Source: Gammaproteobacteria bacterium (GTDB lineage: Bacteria > Pseudomonadota > Gammaproteobacteria > GCA-001735895). Taken from it: DNA of 46,330 nt. The number at the start of each line of letters is the position of its first letter. Within the stretch, counting starts at the first letter, position 1. The notes beneath the pieces were generated by a model, which was not told the origin of the DNA, did no database searches, and was given only the letters and a program-made list of their open reading frames with translations. The stretch is taken from positions 1 to 46,330 of the forward strand of contig JAAESG010000089.1 of NCBI GenBank assembly GCA_024229615.1, given 5' to 3'. The position numbers were made by a program, and so were the translations under genes. Positions 1 through 8,587 of this stretch are shown one piece after another.

Positions 1-743
1 AGACAGGCATAGTTGTGCCAGAAATCGATATTGGTCAGGTACTGGCGCTGCCCATGCTTTTCGTGGTGTTTGGCAAACAATAAATCCCTGACCGTAGAAT
101 CTCCAAGGGGCGAACCCATCGTGACGAACATTTTGACTCGTTTACGGTTGTACTTTTTGAAATTAGCGGTTTTACGGTGGGCGAAGCGCCATAACACGTC
201 ATAGCTGACAAAGGTTCCCATGCTATGGGACAGAACGATGGGTTCGCGGCCTTCGTCCCAGGCGCGTCGCAGAATATTTTCGAGTGGTGCGCGAATTTGG
301 TCCGCGATGTACTGATCCTGGTCGTAAAGCTCGGTTTCACGCAGAAAATTGATCATCACGTCATCTTTGACGGTTAACGCGCCCGCCAGCAATTTAACCA
401 GGTCGAGACCGCGGTCTTTGAAGAAACTGCCTACTTTCTCACCCATGCCGACGTGAAACCTGTCCTTGATTTCACGTCGCTCGGTGATGACCTTGTCGAC
501 CTGTACCTGCAGCTTTCTGATATAACCGGCGTCATCCGGAATATGGTGAGGGACGACATCGGCCCAGTAGGCGGATTCGAAAACATCGGGCTGTGCATCG
601 AGGCTAGCGGCCAGGCGGCCCTGACTGACACGGATATTTTCGGTCAGAGTGCGGCGCCACAATTCGTGGGTGATATCCCGTGGCGGCTTGGACGCCAGGC
701 CGTGGATCATGATGATTTTCTTGTGACTGAGATCGAGTGGCAT
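1..743 (-). CDS. alpha/beta-hydrolase-like protein, partial (3' end outside window)
   Basis: Open frame on the minus strand from an ATG at 743 that runs off the window edge, which is why the ORF track misses it; about 247 residues are visible. The N-terminus reads MPLDLSHKKIIMIHGLASKP, giving the beta-strand plus HG oxyanion-type motif of alpha/beta hydrolases. Further on, LSHSMGT matches the nucleophile elbow of lipase-like members (Ser in SHSMG). A purine-rich ribosome binding site (aagaggga) precedes the ATG at normal spacing. The catalytic Asp and His would lie in the missing part, so substrate cannot be named. The ORF-track entries at 35-340 and 431-631 are shadows of this gene. Fold assignment is fairly safe; function (lipase, esterase or thioesterase) is not. 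Confidence 0.7.
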   Translation of the reverse strand, partial: MPLDLSHKKIIMIHGLASKPPRDITHELWRRTLTENIRVSQGRLAASLDAQPDVFESAYWADVVPHHIPDDAGYIRKLQVQVDKVITERREIKDRFHVGMGEKVGSFFKDRGLDLVKLLAGALTVKDDVMINFLRETELYDQDQYIADQIRAPLENILRRAWDEGREPIVLSHSMGTFVSYDVLWRFAHRKTANFKKYNRKRVKMFVTMGSPLGDSTVRDLLFAKHHEKHGQRQYLTNIDFWHNYAC

Positions 744-809
744 AAGTAATAATCCCTCTTGCTTGCTTTGTTGACTCCGAATAATTTACAGGCCTGATTA
801 TCGAGTCTG

Positions 810-1115
810 TCAAATAGCCCTGGCGGCTTCACACATGTGGTTGAGCTTCGCCATGGCAAGCTCGCGCCCAGGCATCATTAATCCACAATCGGGCGCTGCG
901 ATCAGGCGGTCCGCGTCGATGCATTCGATTTGATCCCGGATCGCTGACTCGGTTGCTCTGACGAGCAATTCTTCGGGCACCTGGTTTGCGTCATCATGGG
1001 TGTAGGTGAAGGTGCGGCTGGCCCCGTCATCCTGTTGCTCTGTCTCGGCAAAGTTGCCGATTTTGACATAATCGTGTTTCGGGTAAGCCCCGATGCAAGT
1101 TGTGGTGATAGACAT
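810..1115 (-). pseudogene. internally deleted cobalamin-independent methionine synthase (MetE)-like gene
   Basis: The 101-residue frame joins two ends of a MetE-C-terminal-domain-like protein (family members are usually about 340-370 residues). The start MSITTTCIGAYPKHDYVKIG and the run THDDANQVPEELLVRAT look like the N-terminal part. The last 40 residues (DADRLIAAPDCGLMMPGREL, then AKLNHMCEAAR) look like the C-terminal zinc-site region carrying the conserved APDCG cysteine. The middle barrel, including the upstream His/Cys zinc ligands and substrate site, is absent, and the join after IRDQIECI is in frame. As seen it should be inactive as a methyltransferase. No strong ribosome binding site is visible. 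Family identity is from recalled motifs; in-frame deletion is the simplest reading, and an assembly collapse is the alternative. Confidence 0.65.
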
Positions 1116-1168
1116 GTCGCAATCATAAGGGAATCCATGCAGGAGATAAAAGTAATAATGAGCCGCTG

Positions 1169-2026
1169 GTGACTGTTAAACTGGTGTTCATGTCTACTTT
1201 ACTAGCCGATTTTATATGCAGTCACGAACACATCTTCGTGCTCACCGGGGCCGGTGTCAGTACCGCCTCCGGAATTCCCGAGTACCGTGACGATAGTGGC
1301 GAATGGAAGCATCAAAAACCGATGGAGTATCGCAATTTTGTCGGCTGGCAAGAAGCGCGACAACGCTATTGGACTCGTTCGTTCATCGGTTGGCAGAGGT
1401 TTAGCCGGGCACAACCCAATGCCGCGCACCTGGCGCTAGCGCGTCTGGAGCGACTTGGCCTATTGGCTCGTACGGTAACCCAAAATGTCGATGGACTGCA
1501 TCAAAGCGCGGGCAGTTGCGAGGTAACCGAGTTGCACGGTTCGCTCGCGACCGTGACCTGTCTGGATTGTAATGACGCCAGTCCGCGTTCACTGATACAA
1601 CAGCGCTTGTTAGCGCTCAATCCGATGCTGATGGAGCTGTCGGCTCAACCCGCCCCCGATGGGGATGCCTGCGTGGAAGATTACGACGAAAGTGGATTGC
1701 GTGTTCCCGAATGTGAAAACTGTGGTGGAATACTGAAACCGCAGGTGGTGTTTTTCGGCGAAACGGTACCCGTGGTCACCGTGCAGGAATGCTTCGCCGC
1801 TCTCGGCAAAGCTGATGCCATGCTGGTCATCGGTTCTTCGCTGATGGTGTATTCGGGCTTTCGCTTCGTACGTGAGGCACATCGGATGGGTATCCCCATT
1901 GCTGCGATCAACCGCGGCAAAACCCGCGCAGACGAACTGCTGATGCTGAAGATCAGGCAGGACTGTGGAAGCACGTTAGACCAGGCATTGCTTCGCGTCG
2001 AGCCCAGGTTCGTACAGTACGACTAA
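1169..2026 (+). CDS. NAD-dependent protein deacylase, sirtuin family
   Basis: Sirtuins remove acyl groups from lysine using NAD. All family landmarks are visible: GAGVSTASGIPEYR (NAD-binding GAG motif), TQNVDGLH, the catalytic histidine in ELHGS, two zinc cysteine pairs (CLDC and CENC), and VIGSSL near the C-terminus. The insert between the cysteine pairs and the 285-residue length fit class II, SIRT4-like bacterial sirtuins. Start is uncertain. A GTG at 1169 overlaps the stop of a four-codon leader ORF (ATG 1158, MSRW) that has an AGGAG at 1141, so coupled initiation is possible. An ATG at 1190 (MSTLLADF) would also give a complete domain. It stands alone with no operon partner; its substrates cannot be inferred from the neighbours. 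Confidence 0.93.
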   Translation: MTVKLVFMSTLLADFICSHEHIFVLTGAGVSTASGIPEYRDDSGEWKHQKPMEYRNFVGWQEARQRYWTRSFIGWQRFSRAQPNAAHLALARLERLGLLARTVTQNVDGLHQSAGSCEVTELHGSLATVTCLDCNDASPRSLIQQRLLALNPMLMELSAQPAPDGDACVEDYDESGLRVPECENCGGILKPQVVFFGETVPVVTVQECFAALGKADAMLVIGSSLMVYSGFRFVREAHRMGIPIAAINRGKTRADELLMLKIRQDCGSTLDQALLRVEPRFVQYD

Positions 2027-2189
2027 TCCCATTTGTGACCCAGTGCCCATATAAAATCAGACCCTGGTCACAGTCGCTTGTGATAGCTGTTCGAGCACTA
2101 AAAAAATCGAGTTTGGAGCGGTACTGAGTCACAGATTAATAGCCTTCGAAAATCTATAAATCCTCTTCAAATTTTTGTCGAGGTATAAC

Positions 2190-2423
2190 ATGAGCAAAAC
2201 CAATATTCACATCGATCCACTGACGACGAGTTGTGTTTTGAAGTATTTCGGCCTCGCGATCGATGAAATCAAGTTGGTGCGATCGATAAACAGCATTAGC
2301 GAGCAAGTCCAAATGAGCAGCGCGATGCAGCTCGAGTCGGGGCGCAGACGCTACTTGATTTCGGAATTGCGCTTTTTGAACAAGCGACTGCGTTTAGTGC
2401 GCGATAAAGCAAATATTGACTAG
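2190..2423 (+). CDS. small basic protein of unknown function (77 aa)
   Basis: Start chosen at ATG 2190 (MSKTNIHIDPL) because GAGG lies seven bases upstream; the ORF track extends to a TTG at 2175. The protein has no signal peptide or membrane segment. The C-terminal half is rich in Arg and Leu (RRRYLISELRFLNKRLRLV) and likely helical, which could suit nucleic-acid or protein binding, but no family is recognised. It lies between the sirtuin and a decayed transposase. The proper ribosome binding site and ordinary composition favour a real gene; function unknown. Confidence 0.5.
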   Translation: MSKTNIHIDPLTTSCVLKYFGLAIDEIKLVRSINSISEQVQMSSAMQLESGRRRYLISELRFLNKRLRLVRDKANID

Positions 2424-2642
2424 TGCCCATCTATAAACAAGCATTTTTCAATCGAAATAATTACTCGGTGCACTTATTTTGCGACCGACCAGTAGTTGAG
2501 GATATCGTTTTCAGGAGATTTGACGCTAGTAGGCAAGCCTGAATATTCCACCAGGGAACAGCAAGGGACACACATCTGGTTGTTGACACCGATTGTCCCC
2601 GGGCGCGTAGGCCTATGGCACTCAGACAACAGGAATTGACTG

Positions 2643-2870
2643 ATGACCAGGCTCAGGGAGGTGCTGATTTCGTTCGCTGACATACCTTACTATTACCACA
2701 TTACCCAGCGTTTCGTACGCCGTGCTTTTCTTTGCGGGATAGATCATTACTCCGGCCAAAGTTACGAACATCGACGACAATGGGTTATCGACCGAATACG
2801 GCTGCTCTCATCCCTTTTTGCGATTGATGTCTGCGCAATGATGGCGTTTCCCTGCTTCAGCGCCGCCTGA
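2643..2870 (+). pseudogene. truncated REP-associated tyrosine transposase (RAYT, IS200-like)
   Basis: The 75-residue frame matches the N-terminal part of RAYT proteins: PYYYHITQRFVRRAFLCG, SYEHRRQWVIDRI, then a hydrophobic LSSLFAIDVCA. In the family the next segment carries the HUH motif (SNHxH) and, much later, the catalytic tyrosine. Here the frame turns into MMAFPCFSAA and stops, so HUH and tyrosine are both missing. This is a remnant of a domesticated REP transposase. Two REP-like inverted-repeat pairs occur elsewhere in the window (19.5 and 40.2 kb); whether this enzyme once moved them is inference. No coding sequence was recognised in 2871-3093. Confidence 0.8.
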
Positions 2871-3093
2871 AAACCGATAAGGCGCCTGGTTACGGTGATT
2901 TACATCATTAAGGTCAGAGATAGCTTCTCATTACAAAGACCGGATATACGTGAACTTGCTTTACGCATTTATTTATCAATGCCGATTTGCTATTCAAGAG
3001 AAGTCCATATATGTCTCTTAGGCAATCTGGCTATGATGCCCAACTATGGCTGAGGGGGTACAAATCATATAAGATTGATGATGAGGAAATTAC

Positions 3094-3547
3094 ATGCAAG
3101 GATTGATATACCTGATTGTTGGTTTGTTAGCCAGTTTGTCACGAACAGGCCTGTTACAGGCGGGCGAAGTATTCGATGACATCATCGCAAAAAACCTGTC
3201 TTTCGACTCCGGGACCGTACCGGTATTTTCCTGCCAGATCGACAATCCTCAGATTAAACCTTACGAGATATCGATGTTGGCGTTGGATGATCTACGGCTC
3301 GGTGACGGTGAAAACACGATGCCGCGTTTGGTTCCATGCCGACCATTATGCAGGCCATCGGCGAAGACTATCCGATTAAAGTGATAGGCAACCCGGTTTA
3401 CTACCAACCCCTGGCGGTCGCGATGGACATAGGCGATGACACGGTGGCTGCCAGGTTAAAGGATATTATCGGCTGGATGCATAACGATGGGACTTTTAGC
3501 AAGATCTCAAAAAGTGGTTCGGTGTTGACGATGCTACAGCCCACTAG
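3094..3547 (+). pseudogene. decayed family 3 extracellular solute-binding protein
   Basis: Three short frames together resemble a periplasmic amino-acid-type solute-binding protein. Frame 1 begins with a signal peptide (MQGLIYLIVGLLASLSR) and AGEVFDDIIAKNL. Near 3340 the reading shifts to the frame containing TIMQAIGEDYPIKVIGNPVY and AARLKDIIGWMHNDGTFSKI. After an AAAAA run near 3510 it shifts again to KWFGVDDATAH and stops at 3545, matching the usual KWFG ending. The remaining length is about half that expected for the family, so internal sequence has been lost as well as shifted. It lies just upstream of, and in the same direction as, the large sensor kinase, so it may once have been its periplasmic ligand-binding partner; that is inference. 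Confidence 0.6.
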
Positions 3548-3618
3548 CAGCGGGTCTGCTGTTACCGCAGTAGGTTATTTAGCGGGTTTATCCCATGCTA
3601 CGGCAAAAGTAAGCTCTC

Positions 3619-6600
3619 ATGTCACAAGCAGATAATTTGCGGGCTTTCAAATATCCCACAGTGGTTGTTGCCATCGTTGGCGGAGTCGTGTTGATGTTGA
3701 TCTCGGCTACGTTTCAAACCGTTAAATTTGGTTTCGAAGCACTCAACCCGTTGGACCTGTTGGTGCCTTTCCTGACAGGTTGCGCTATCAGTTTGCTGGT
3801 ATCCCGCGTGTTGCGCCAGCGCATTGATAAACTACGCAGAGAATTACAGAATCAATTCGACGAACGTACACAGGACTTGAGGAACACCGAGGATCGTTTC
3901 CATCAATATACCAAAACTTCGAATGAATGGTTCTGGGAAACCGATATTGAGCATCGCTTCGTGTTTCTATCCTCGTATTTATACGAAGCAACCGGATTGC
4001 CCATCGATGAGATGCTGGGCAGAAAGCGCGTTGATCTGCGGTCTGAAAGTGACGATCCCGATGAGATAAAAGCCTGGGATCAGCATCTTGATTGCCTGGA
4101 ACAAAGATTGCCGTTCACAAATTTCGAGTACAGGGCAAATCTTCCGAATGGGTATGAGCGCCTCATCCGATCCAGTGGTAAACCTTATTTTGATAATGAT
4201 GATAATTATCTGGGATATCGCGGTCTTGCTCTGGATGTAACCCATTCAGAAGAGAGGCTATGGCAGCGTAATCGAGACCTTATTTACACCGCCATGTCCT
4301 GTTTAGATGATGGCTTTGTCCTGTTTGATGCGGATGATCGTATGGTGATGTGTAATCAACGCTATCGTGAAATCTACCGGGAAATAGAGTCTATGCTTGA
4401 GCCCGGAGTGAGTTTTCGAGAACTTGCCAGTGCCTACGCTACTATCAACCCGGCCCTCAAGAATGAAGAAGAAAGGGCGAGATGGATCGAATTCCGCACA
4501 AAACAACATGCTAACCCGACGGGCCCGTTAGACCAGCAGTTAAGCAATGGAGACTGGATTCAGGTAATCGACCAGATTTTGCCCATGGGTGGCAGTGTTG
4601 GGCTGCGTATCGATAGTACTGCGAGCAAAATCATTGAAGAGGAACTGGAAAACGCCCAGCGTCTGGTGCATGTCGGAAGTTGGCGCTGGGACGTCCTCGA
4701 GGATCGACTGATTTCCTGTTCTAAGGAATATGCAAATATTTATGGGGTATCCCATGATCAGATTTTTGCTCACATGGAAAAGGGGTTCGAGCGTGTTGTT
4801 CACCCAGATGACATCGAACGAGTCAGGGATTCACTTGATGTGATCAATCAGGGCAGTTCAGAGTATGAAATCGAATACCGCATTATCCGTACGGATGGTG
4901 AGATTCGTACCATAGTGCAAAGAGGGGAGCCGACCCTGATTGTGGATAACGTCATCCTGCAACAACAGGGATCGATTCAGGATGTCACCGAATCAAGGTA
5001 TATCGAAAAAGAGCTTGAGGTGGCACAACGTGTGGCCAAGGTCGGTAGTTATCGCCGTAACCTGCCAGAGGACAAAATGGTAACGGCCTCGACTGAGCTG
5101 GCTCGAATTTATGGCCTGCCACTGGAGCAGGTACTGAACCTGAAGACAGGGGGCTTCAATCAACTGATATATCCCGATGATCTCGCGCAACTCTCCGAAA
5201 ATTATGCCAGCCGCGAAGGTTACGGAGAAGAATACGAATTCCGTTATCGAATTCTACGCACTGATGGAGAAGTTCGTTATGTCATTGAACGGGGTGTTCC
5301 CACGGTAGTTCACGAAGGAGAGGTTATCGAGCTCTTTTGTACGATCCAGGATGTGACCGAATCCAGTCGCGTTGAAGAGGAACTGAAAGCGGCGCAGCGC
5401 ATTGCTCGAATTGGCAGTTTCCGCTGGGATACGCGAAAGGGCAAGATGATTTCCTGTACCGAAGAATTCGCGCGTATCTACGGGCGTTCGGTCGGATATA
5501 TGCTTTCCGGGGAGTCGGATGAACCGTTAGGCGTTCATCCCGACGATGCAGAACGGGTAACACGAGCCTACGCCAGGTCGGATATCGAGGGCAAGTATGA
5601 AGTTAGATATCGTATCGTGCGGGCGGATGGAGAAATTCGTCACCTTTTTGAACGGTGTGATGTCGCCGCCAGACTGGATGGGCAGATCGTTGAGCAGCTC
5701 GGTACCTTGCAAGATGTCACCGAGCACATGGCGGACCGGTCGGAACGAAAAAGAAGTGACGAAATGCTCGAAGCGGCCATCGAAAATGTTCCGGGCGGCT
5801 TTCTCGTGGTCAATGCCGAAGGTTACATCGAGCGCTTTAATCGCAGGTTTTTCGATCTGTATCCCAAACTGCAGTTTTTTATCAATGAAGGTGTTCCGTT
5901 CGAGCGTTTTCTGCAGTACGGGGTCGATCGAGGGCTCTATTTTGACGCACTGGATGACCCTGAAGGTTGGTTGCAGAGACGCCTGGAGTTGCAGCAGTCA
6001 ACGAGTTTCGAGAGCCTCGACCGCATGAGTGATGGTCGCTGGATTCAGATCGCTTTACGGCGTTTACCGAATGGCTCGCGGGTATCGATGCATATGGATG
6101 TAACCGAACTGCAGGAGGCGCGTAAGTCGGCGGAACGCGCAAACGAGGCCAAATCCGATTTTCTGGCCTCGATGAGTCACGAGTTACGCACGCCGATGCA
6201 TGGCATTCTCAGTTTCACCGAGCTCGGACTTAAACGCTTTGAAACCCTGAGTCAGGAGAAGCTGCACCAATATCTGGAAAACATCCGGAGTAGCGGTACG
6301 CGCCTGCTCTACCTGTTAAACGATCTGCTCGATCTGTCCAAGCTCGAGGCTGGAAAAATGGTACTCGACAGGACTCAGGTAGTCATGGCTGAGCTGATTA
6401 AAGCCTGTATCAAGGAACAGGATTTACGTCTACGCGCAAAGCAATTGAGCATTGTGTTTGAGCCTTCTCCTGCGGAGGCTCGCTGTACTTGCGATCGTAA
6501 TCGAATCATCCAGGTGCTGACTAACATCGTTGCCAACGCAATCAAGTTCAGCCCGGAAGGAGGTGAGATTCTGATCGAAATGGAGGAATCGGATAACAGC

Positions 6601-6837
6601 CTTCGAGTCAGCGTTTCCGACCAGGGTCCCGGAATACCGGTCGATGAACTAAACCAGGTATTCGACAAGTTTTATCAGAGTGCCAGCAACCGAAATCAAT
6701 CGGGTAGCACGGGCCTGGGGCTCGCGGTCTGTCGTGAGATAATCGAATTACACCTGGGACGTATCTGGGCCGAAAGTAATCAACACCAGGGAAGCAGAAT
6801 TCTGTTCGAGATTCCGCATCGAGCAACCCGCAGTTGA
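3619..6837 (+). CDS. membrane-anchored multi-PAS sensor histidine kinase
   Basis: 1072 residues. Two N-terminal hydrophobic segments (about 14-32 and 43-60) are followed by a short coiled-coil-like stretch and then roughly six PAS units. The first is near 95-205 (NEWFWETDIEHRF). A PAS_7-like unit follows near 225-340 (DDGFVLFDADDRM). Three similar PAS_3-type repeats, each beginning like AQRLVHVGSWRWD, lie near 345-460, 465-580 and 590-705. A sixth, PAS_7-like, is near 720-835. The kinase core is complete: H854 in SMSHELRTPMHG, N box NAIKFS near 973, DQGPGIP, FDKFYQ, and GLGLAVC. There is no receiver domain and no response regulator adjacent, so it is an orphan. The cytoplasmic PAS array suggests redox, gas or small-ligand sensing, but no haem or flavin motif can be claimed. 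Confidence 0.92.
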   Translation: MSQADNLRAFKYPTVVVAIVGGVVLMLISATFQTVKFGFEALNPLDLLVPFLTGCAISLLVSRVLRQRIDKLRRELQNQFDERTQDLRNTEDRFHQYTKTSNEWFWETDIEHRFVFLSSYLYEATGLPIDEMLGRKRVDLRSESDDPDEIKAWDQHLDCLEQRLPFTNFEYRANLPNGYERLIRSSGKPYFDNDDNYLGYRGLALDVTHSEERLWQRNRDLIYTAMSCLDDGFVLFDADDRMVMCNQRYREIYREIESMLEPGVSFRELASAYATINPALKNEEERARWIEFRTKQHANPTGPLDQQLSNGDWIQVIDQILPMGGSVGLRIDSTASKIIEEELENAQRLVHVGSWRWDVLEDRLISCSKEYANIYGVSHDQIFAHMEKGFERVVHPDDIERVRDSLDVINQGSSEYEIEYRIIRTDGEIRTIVQRGEPTLIVDNVILQQQGSIQDVTESRYIEKELEVAQRVAKVGSYRRNLPEDKMVTASTELARIYGLPLEQVLNLKTGGFNQLIYPDDLAQLSENYASREGYGEEYEFRYRILRTDGEVRYVIERGVPTVVHEGEVIELFCTIQDVTESSRVEEELKAAQRIARIGSFRWDTRKGKMISCTEEFARIYGRSVGYMLSGESDEPLGVHPDDAERVTRAYARSDIEGKYEVRYRIVRADGEIRHLFERCDVAARLDGQIVEQLGTLQDVTEHMADRSERKRSDEMLEAAIENVPGGFLVVNAEGYIERFNRRFFDLYPKLQFFINEGVPFERFLQYGVDRGLYFDALDDPEGWLQRRLELQQSTSFESLDRMSDGRWIQIALRRLPNGSRVSMHMDVTELQEARKSAERANEAKSDFLASMSHELRTPMHGILSFTELGLKRFETLSQEKLHQYLENIRSSGTRLLYLLNDLLDLSKLEAGKMVLDRTQVVMAELIKACIKEQDLRLRAKQLSIVFEPSPAEARCTCDRNRIIQVLTNIVANAIKFSPEGGEILIEMEESDNSLRVSVSDQGPGIPVDELNQVFDKFYQSASNRNQSGSTGLGLAVCREIIELHLGRIWAESNQHQGSRILFEIPHRATRS

Positions 6838-7078
6838 GACCACGGGTTCTCGTTGTTTTCGACGACTTCCACCGGAACCGCTGGAATCAGCTAATCGAGT
6901 TTGTACAAAAGATCAGCCAGCACTGGACTCAGAGTTCATTCTGAATCGCATGGAATCGAATCATGTTCACCCTGCAGACGTTGCCGGCCTGTAAACCCGA
7001 TGATCACACTGATGCGGCAAGGATGAATGCAAAGCTGCTTTGTTTAAATATAAAATGCCTGACATAACTTGAGTTAGA
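6838..7078. other. intergenic gap with no recognised coding sequence
   Basis: No convincing gene, RNA or transposon end was seen. Composition becomes AT-rich toward the right end, where the AT-rich gene pair begins. Confidence 0.4.
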
Positions 7079-7510
7079 ATGTATACGATGATTATCAAAA
7101 AACTAATATTGTGCGCTGTCATATCACTCTGGATTCTTTGTGCAAATTCAGAAGAGCTATTAAAGTCTTCAACGTCCTGGGATGGTGGCAAAATTGAATA
7201 CCCGAAAGGAAAGCCCGAGATAACATCAGTAAAGTTGAAAATTAGTGAAAATAAAATTGTGCCATTTCACTGTCATCCTGTTCCGACTCTGGGTTACATA
7301 TTAAAGGGGAAGCTTGAAGTCGAAACCAAAGACGGGAAAAAGATTGTACTAAATGAGGGGGAGTCAGTGACCGAAGTTATGCGAACTGTGCACCGAGGCA
7401 AGGCTTTAGATGAGCCAGTAGAAATAATCGTTTTCTATGCGGGGGCAACATCAATACCGAATACAGTATTTCCGGAAAATGACCCTGAATTTAATTACTG
7501 TAATAAGTAA
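7079..7510 (+). CDS. secreted single-domain cupin protein
   Basis: 143 residues with a signal peptide (MIIKKLILCAVISLWILC). The cupin motif 1 is visible as PFHCHPVPTLGYILKGKLEV: two His, then the G-x6-G pattern. Motif 2 is TEVMRTVHRGKAL with the final metal-ligand histidine. Such proteins bind a divalent metal; the reaction is not predictable. Either ATG 7079 or ATG 7088 could start it. Base composition is clearly more AT-rich than the flanking genes, and the next gene shares this. The pair (cupin then secreted cyclase) looks like a small transferred unit. No transposase or repeat borders were seen. Confidence 0.8.
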   Translation: MYTMIIKKLILCAVISLWILCANSEELLKSSTSWDGGKIEYPKGKPEITSVKLKISENKIVPFHCHPVPTLGYILKGKLEVETKDGKKIVLNEGESVTEVMRTVHRGKALDEPVEIIVFYAGATSIPNTVFPENDPEFNYCNK

Positions 7511-7642
7511 CGTATTTAAAAAGGTATTGCTGTTCGTTTCAGGGTTTAACACCTTCTCAGAACCACTTTACCTGTTACTGAATATGACGTTAAGCAAAAT
7601 CCACATCGCCAATTATTTACAAAATATTTTGTGAGGCACATT

Positions 7643-8434
7643 ATGAAACACTTATTCTTATCATTTCTTGTGGTGATTACTGCACCCACGCTTTCAATTG
7701 CAGGTGACTTTTCCAATGGGCAATGGATCGACCTGACGCATGATTTTTCAGAAGAAACTATTTATTGGCCAACGGCTGATATGTTTAAAAAGACCACTGT
7801 TTTTCATGGTCACACTGAGGCTGGCTTCTATTACACAGCTTATAATTTTAGTGGGGCCGAACATGGAGGAACACATGTAGATGCACCTATTCATTTTTCT
7901 GAAAATCGCAATACTGTGGAACAGATACCAATTGAACAATTAATTGGTCCCGGTTTGATTATTAGAATTAAAGAAAAAGTGAAAGGAAATCGAAATTATC
8001 AACTTTCTGTGCAGGATATTCTGGATTGGGAAAAAGAACACGGGATCATTGATGATGATTCTATAATCCTGGTTGATACAGGTTCAGGAAAATATTGGCC
8101 CAATAAAAACAAATATATGGGAACTGAAAAACGAGGTGAAGAAGGAGTTAAAGAATTAAAATTTCCTGGTATTCACCCAGAAGCAGCAAAATTTTTATCC
8201 ACAGAAAGAAAGATCAAGGCGGTAGGACTAGATACCCCTAGCATTGATTATGGTGGCTCTAAGCTATTTGAAACGCATCAAATTCTATTTGAGAAAAACA
8301 TTCCTGGCCTCGAAAATATCGCTAATCTTGATAAATTACCAATAAGGGGGTCAATGATAATTGGACTACCAATGAAAATCGAAGGTGGTAGTGGAGCACC
8401 ATTACGTATTATTGCATTTATATCGGAAAAATAG
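7643..8434 (+). CDS. secreted cyclase-family (kynurenine formamidase-like) hydrolase
   Basis: Start ATG 7643 (MKHLFLSFLVVITAP) has GTGAGG at good spacing; the track starts at an upstream GTG. A signal peptide is cleaved probably after SIAG. The cyclase-superfamily metal site is visible as GAEHGGTHVDAPIHF (HxGTHxDxPxHF), preceded by IDLTHDFSEETIYWP, the usual N-terminal strand. The C-terminal part has AVGLDTPSIDYG and FETHQILFE, also family landmarks. The family includes arylformamidases and other metal-dependent amidohydrolases; secretion argues against the cytosolic kynurenine role. AT-rich like the cupin gene upstream, with about 130 bases between them. Substrate unknown. Confidence 0.85.
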   Translation: MKHLFLSFLVVITAPTLSIAGDFSNGQWIDLTHDFSEETIYWPTADMFKKTTVFHGHTEAGFYYTAYNFSGAEHGGTHVDAPIHFSENRNTVEQIPIEQLIGPGLIIRIKEKVKGNRNYQLSVQDILDWEKEHGIIDDDSIILVDTGSGKYWPNKNKYMGTEKRGEEGVKELKFPGIHPEAAKFLSTERKIKAVGLDTPSIDYGGSKLFETHQILFEKNIPGLENIANLDKLPIRGSMIIGLPMKIEGGSGAPLRIIAFISEK

Positions 8435-8587
8435 TTTCCCCCAAAAACCCTAATCAAGAGATCGCATTCCAAGGAACCACCTGTGTGTCGAAAAGTAAGA
8501 AGAAATGGAGTCATTCCACCTGATCGATCCGTGTGCACTGGCGGGCTAGTCATTTAAATTGAATGTCGATTGATTTAAAGTCCCGGG

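Noticed and set aside
2034-2072. TGTGACC...GGTCACA inverted repeat after the sirtuin gene
   Set aside because: Seven-base arms far apart, no T-run; too weak to call a terminator or operator.
2042-2430. Direct repeat AGTGCCCAT flanking the 77-aa gene
   Set aside because: Nine bases with only partial extension; could be chance.
2474-2683. 69-aa minus-strand ORF beside the RAYT remnant
   Set aside because: No family features; partly opposite the transposase remnant, so coding is not supported.
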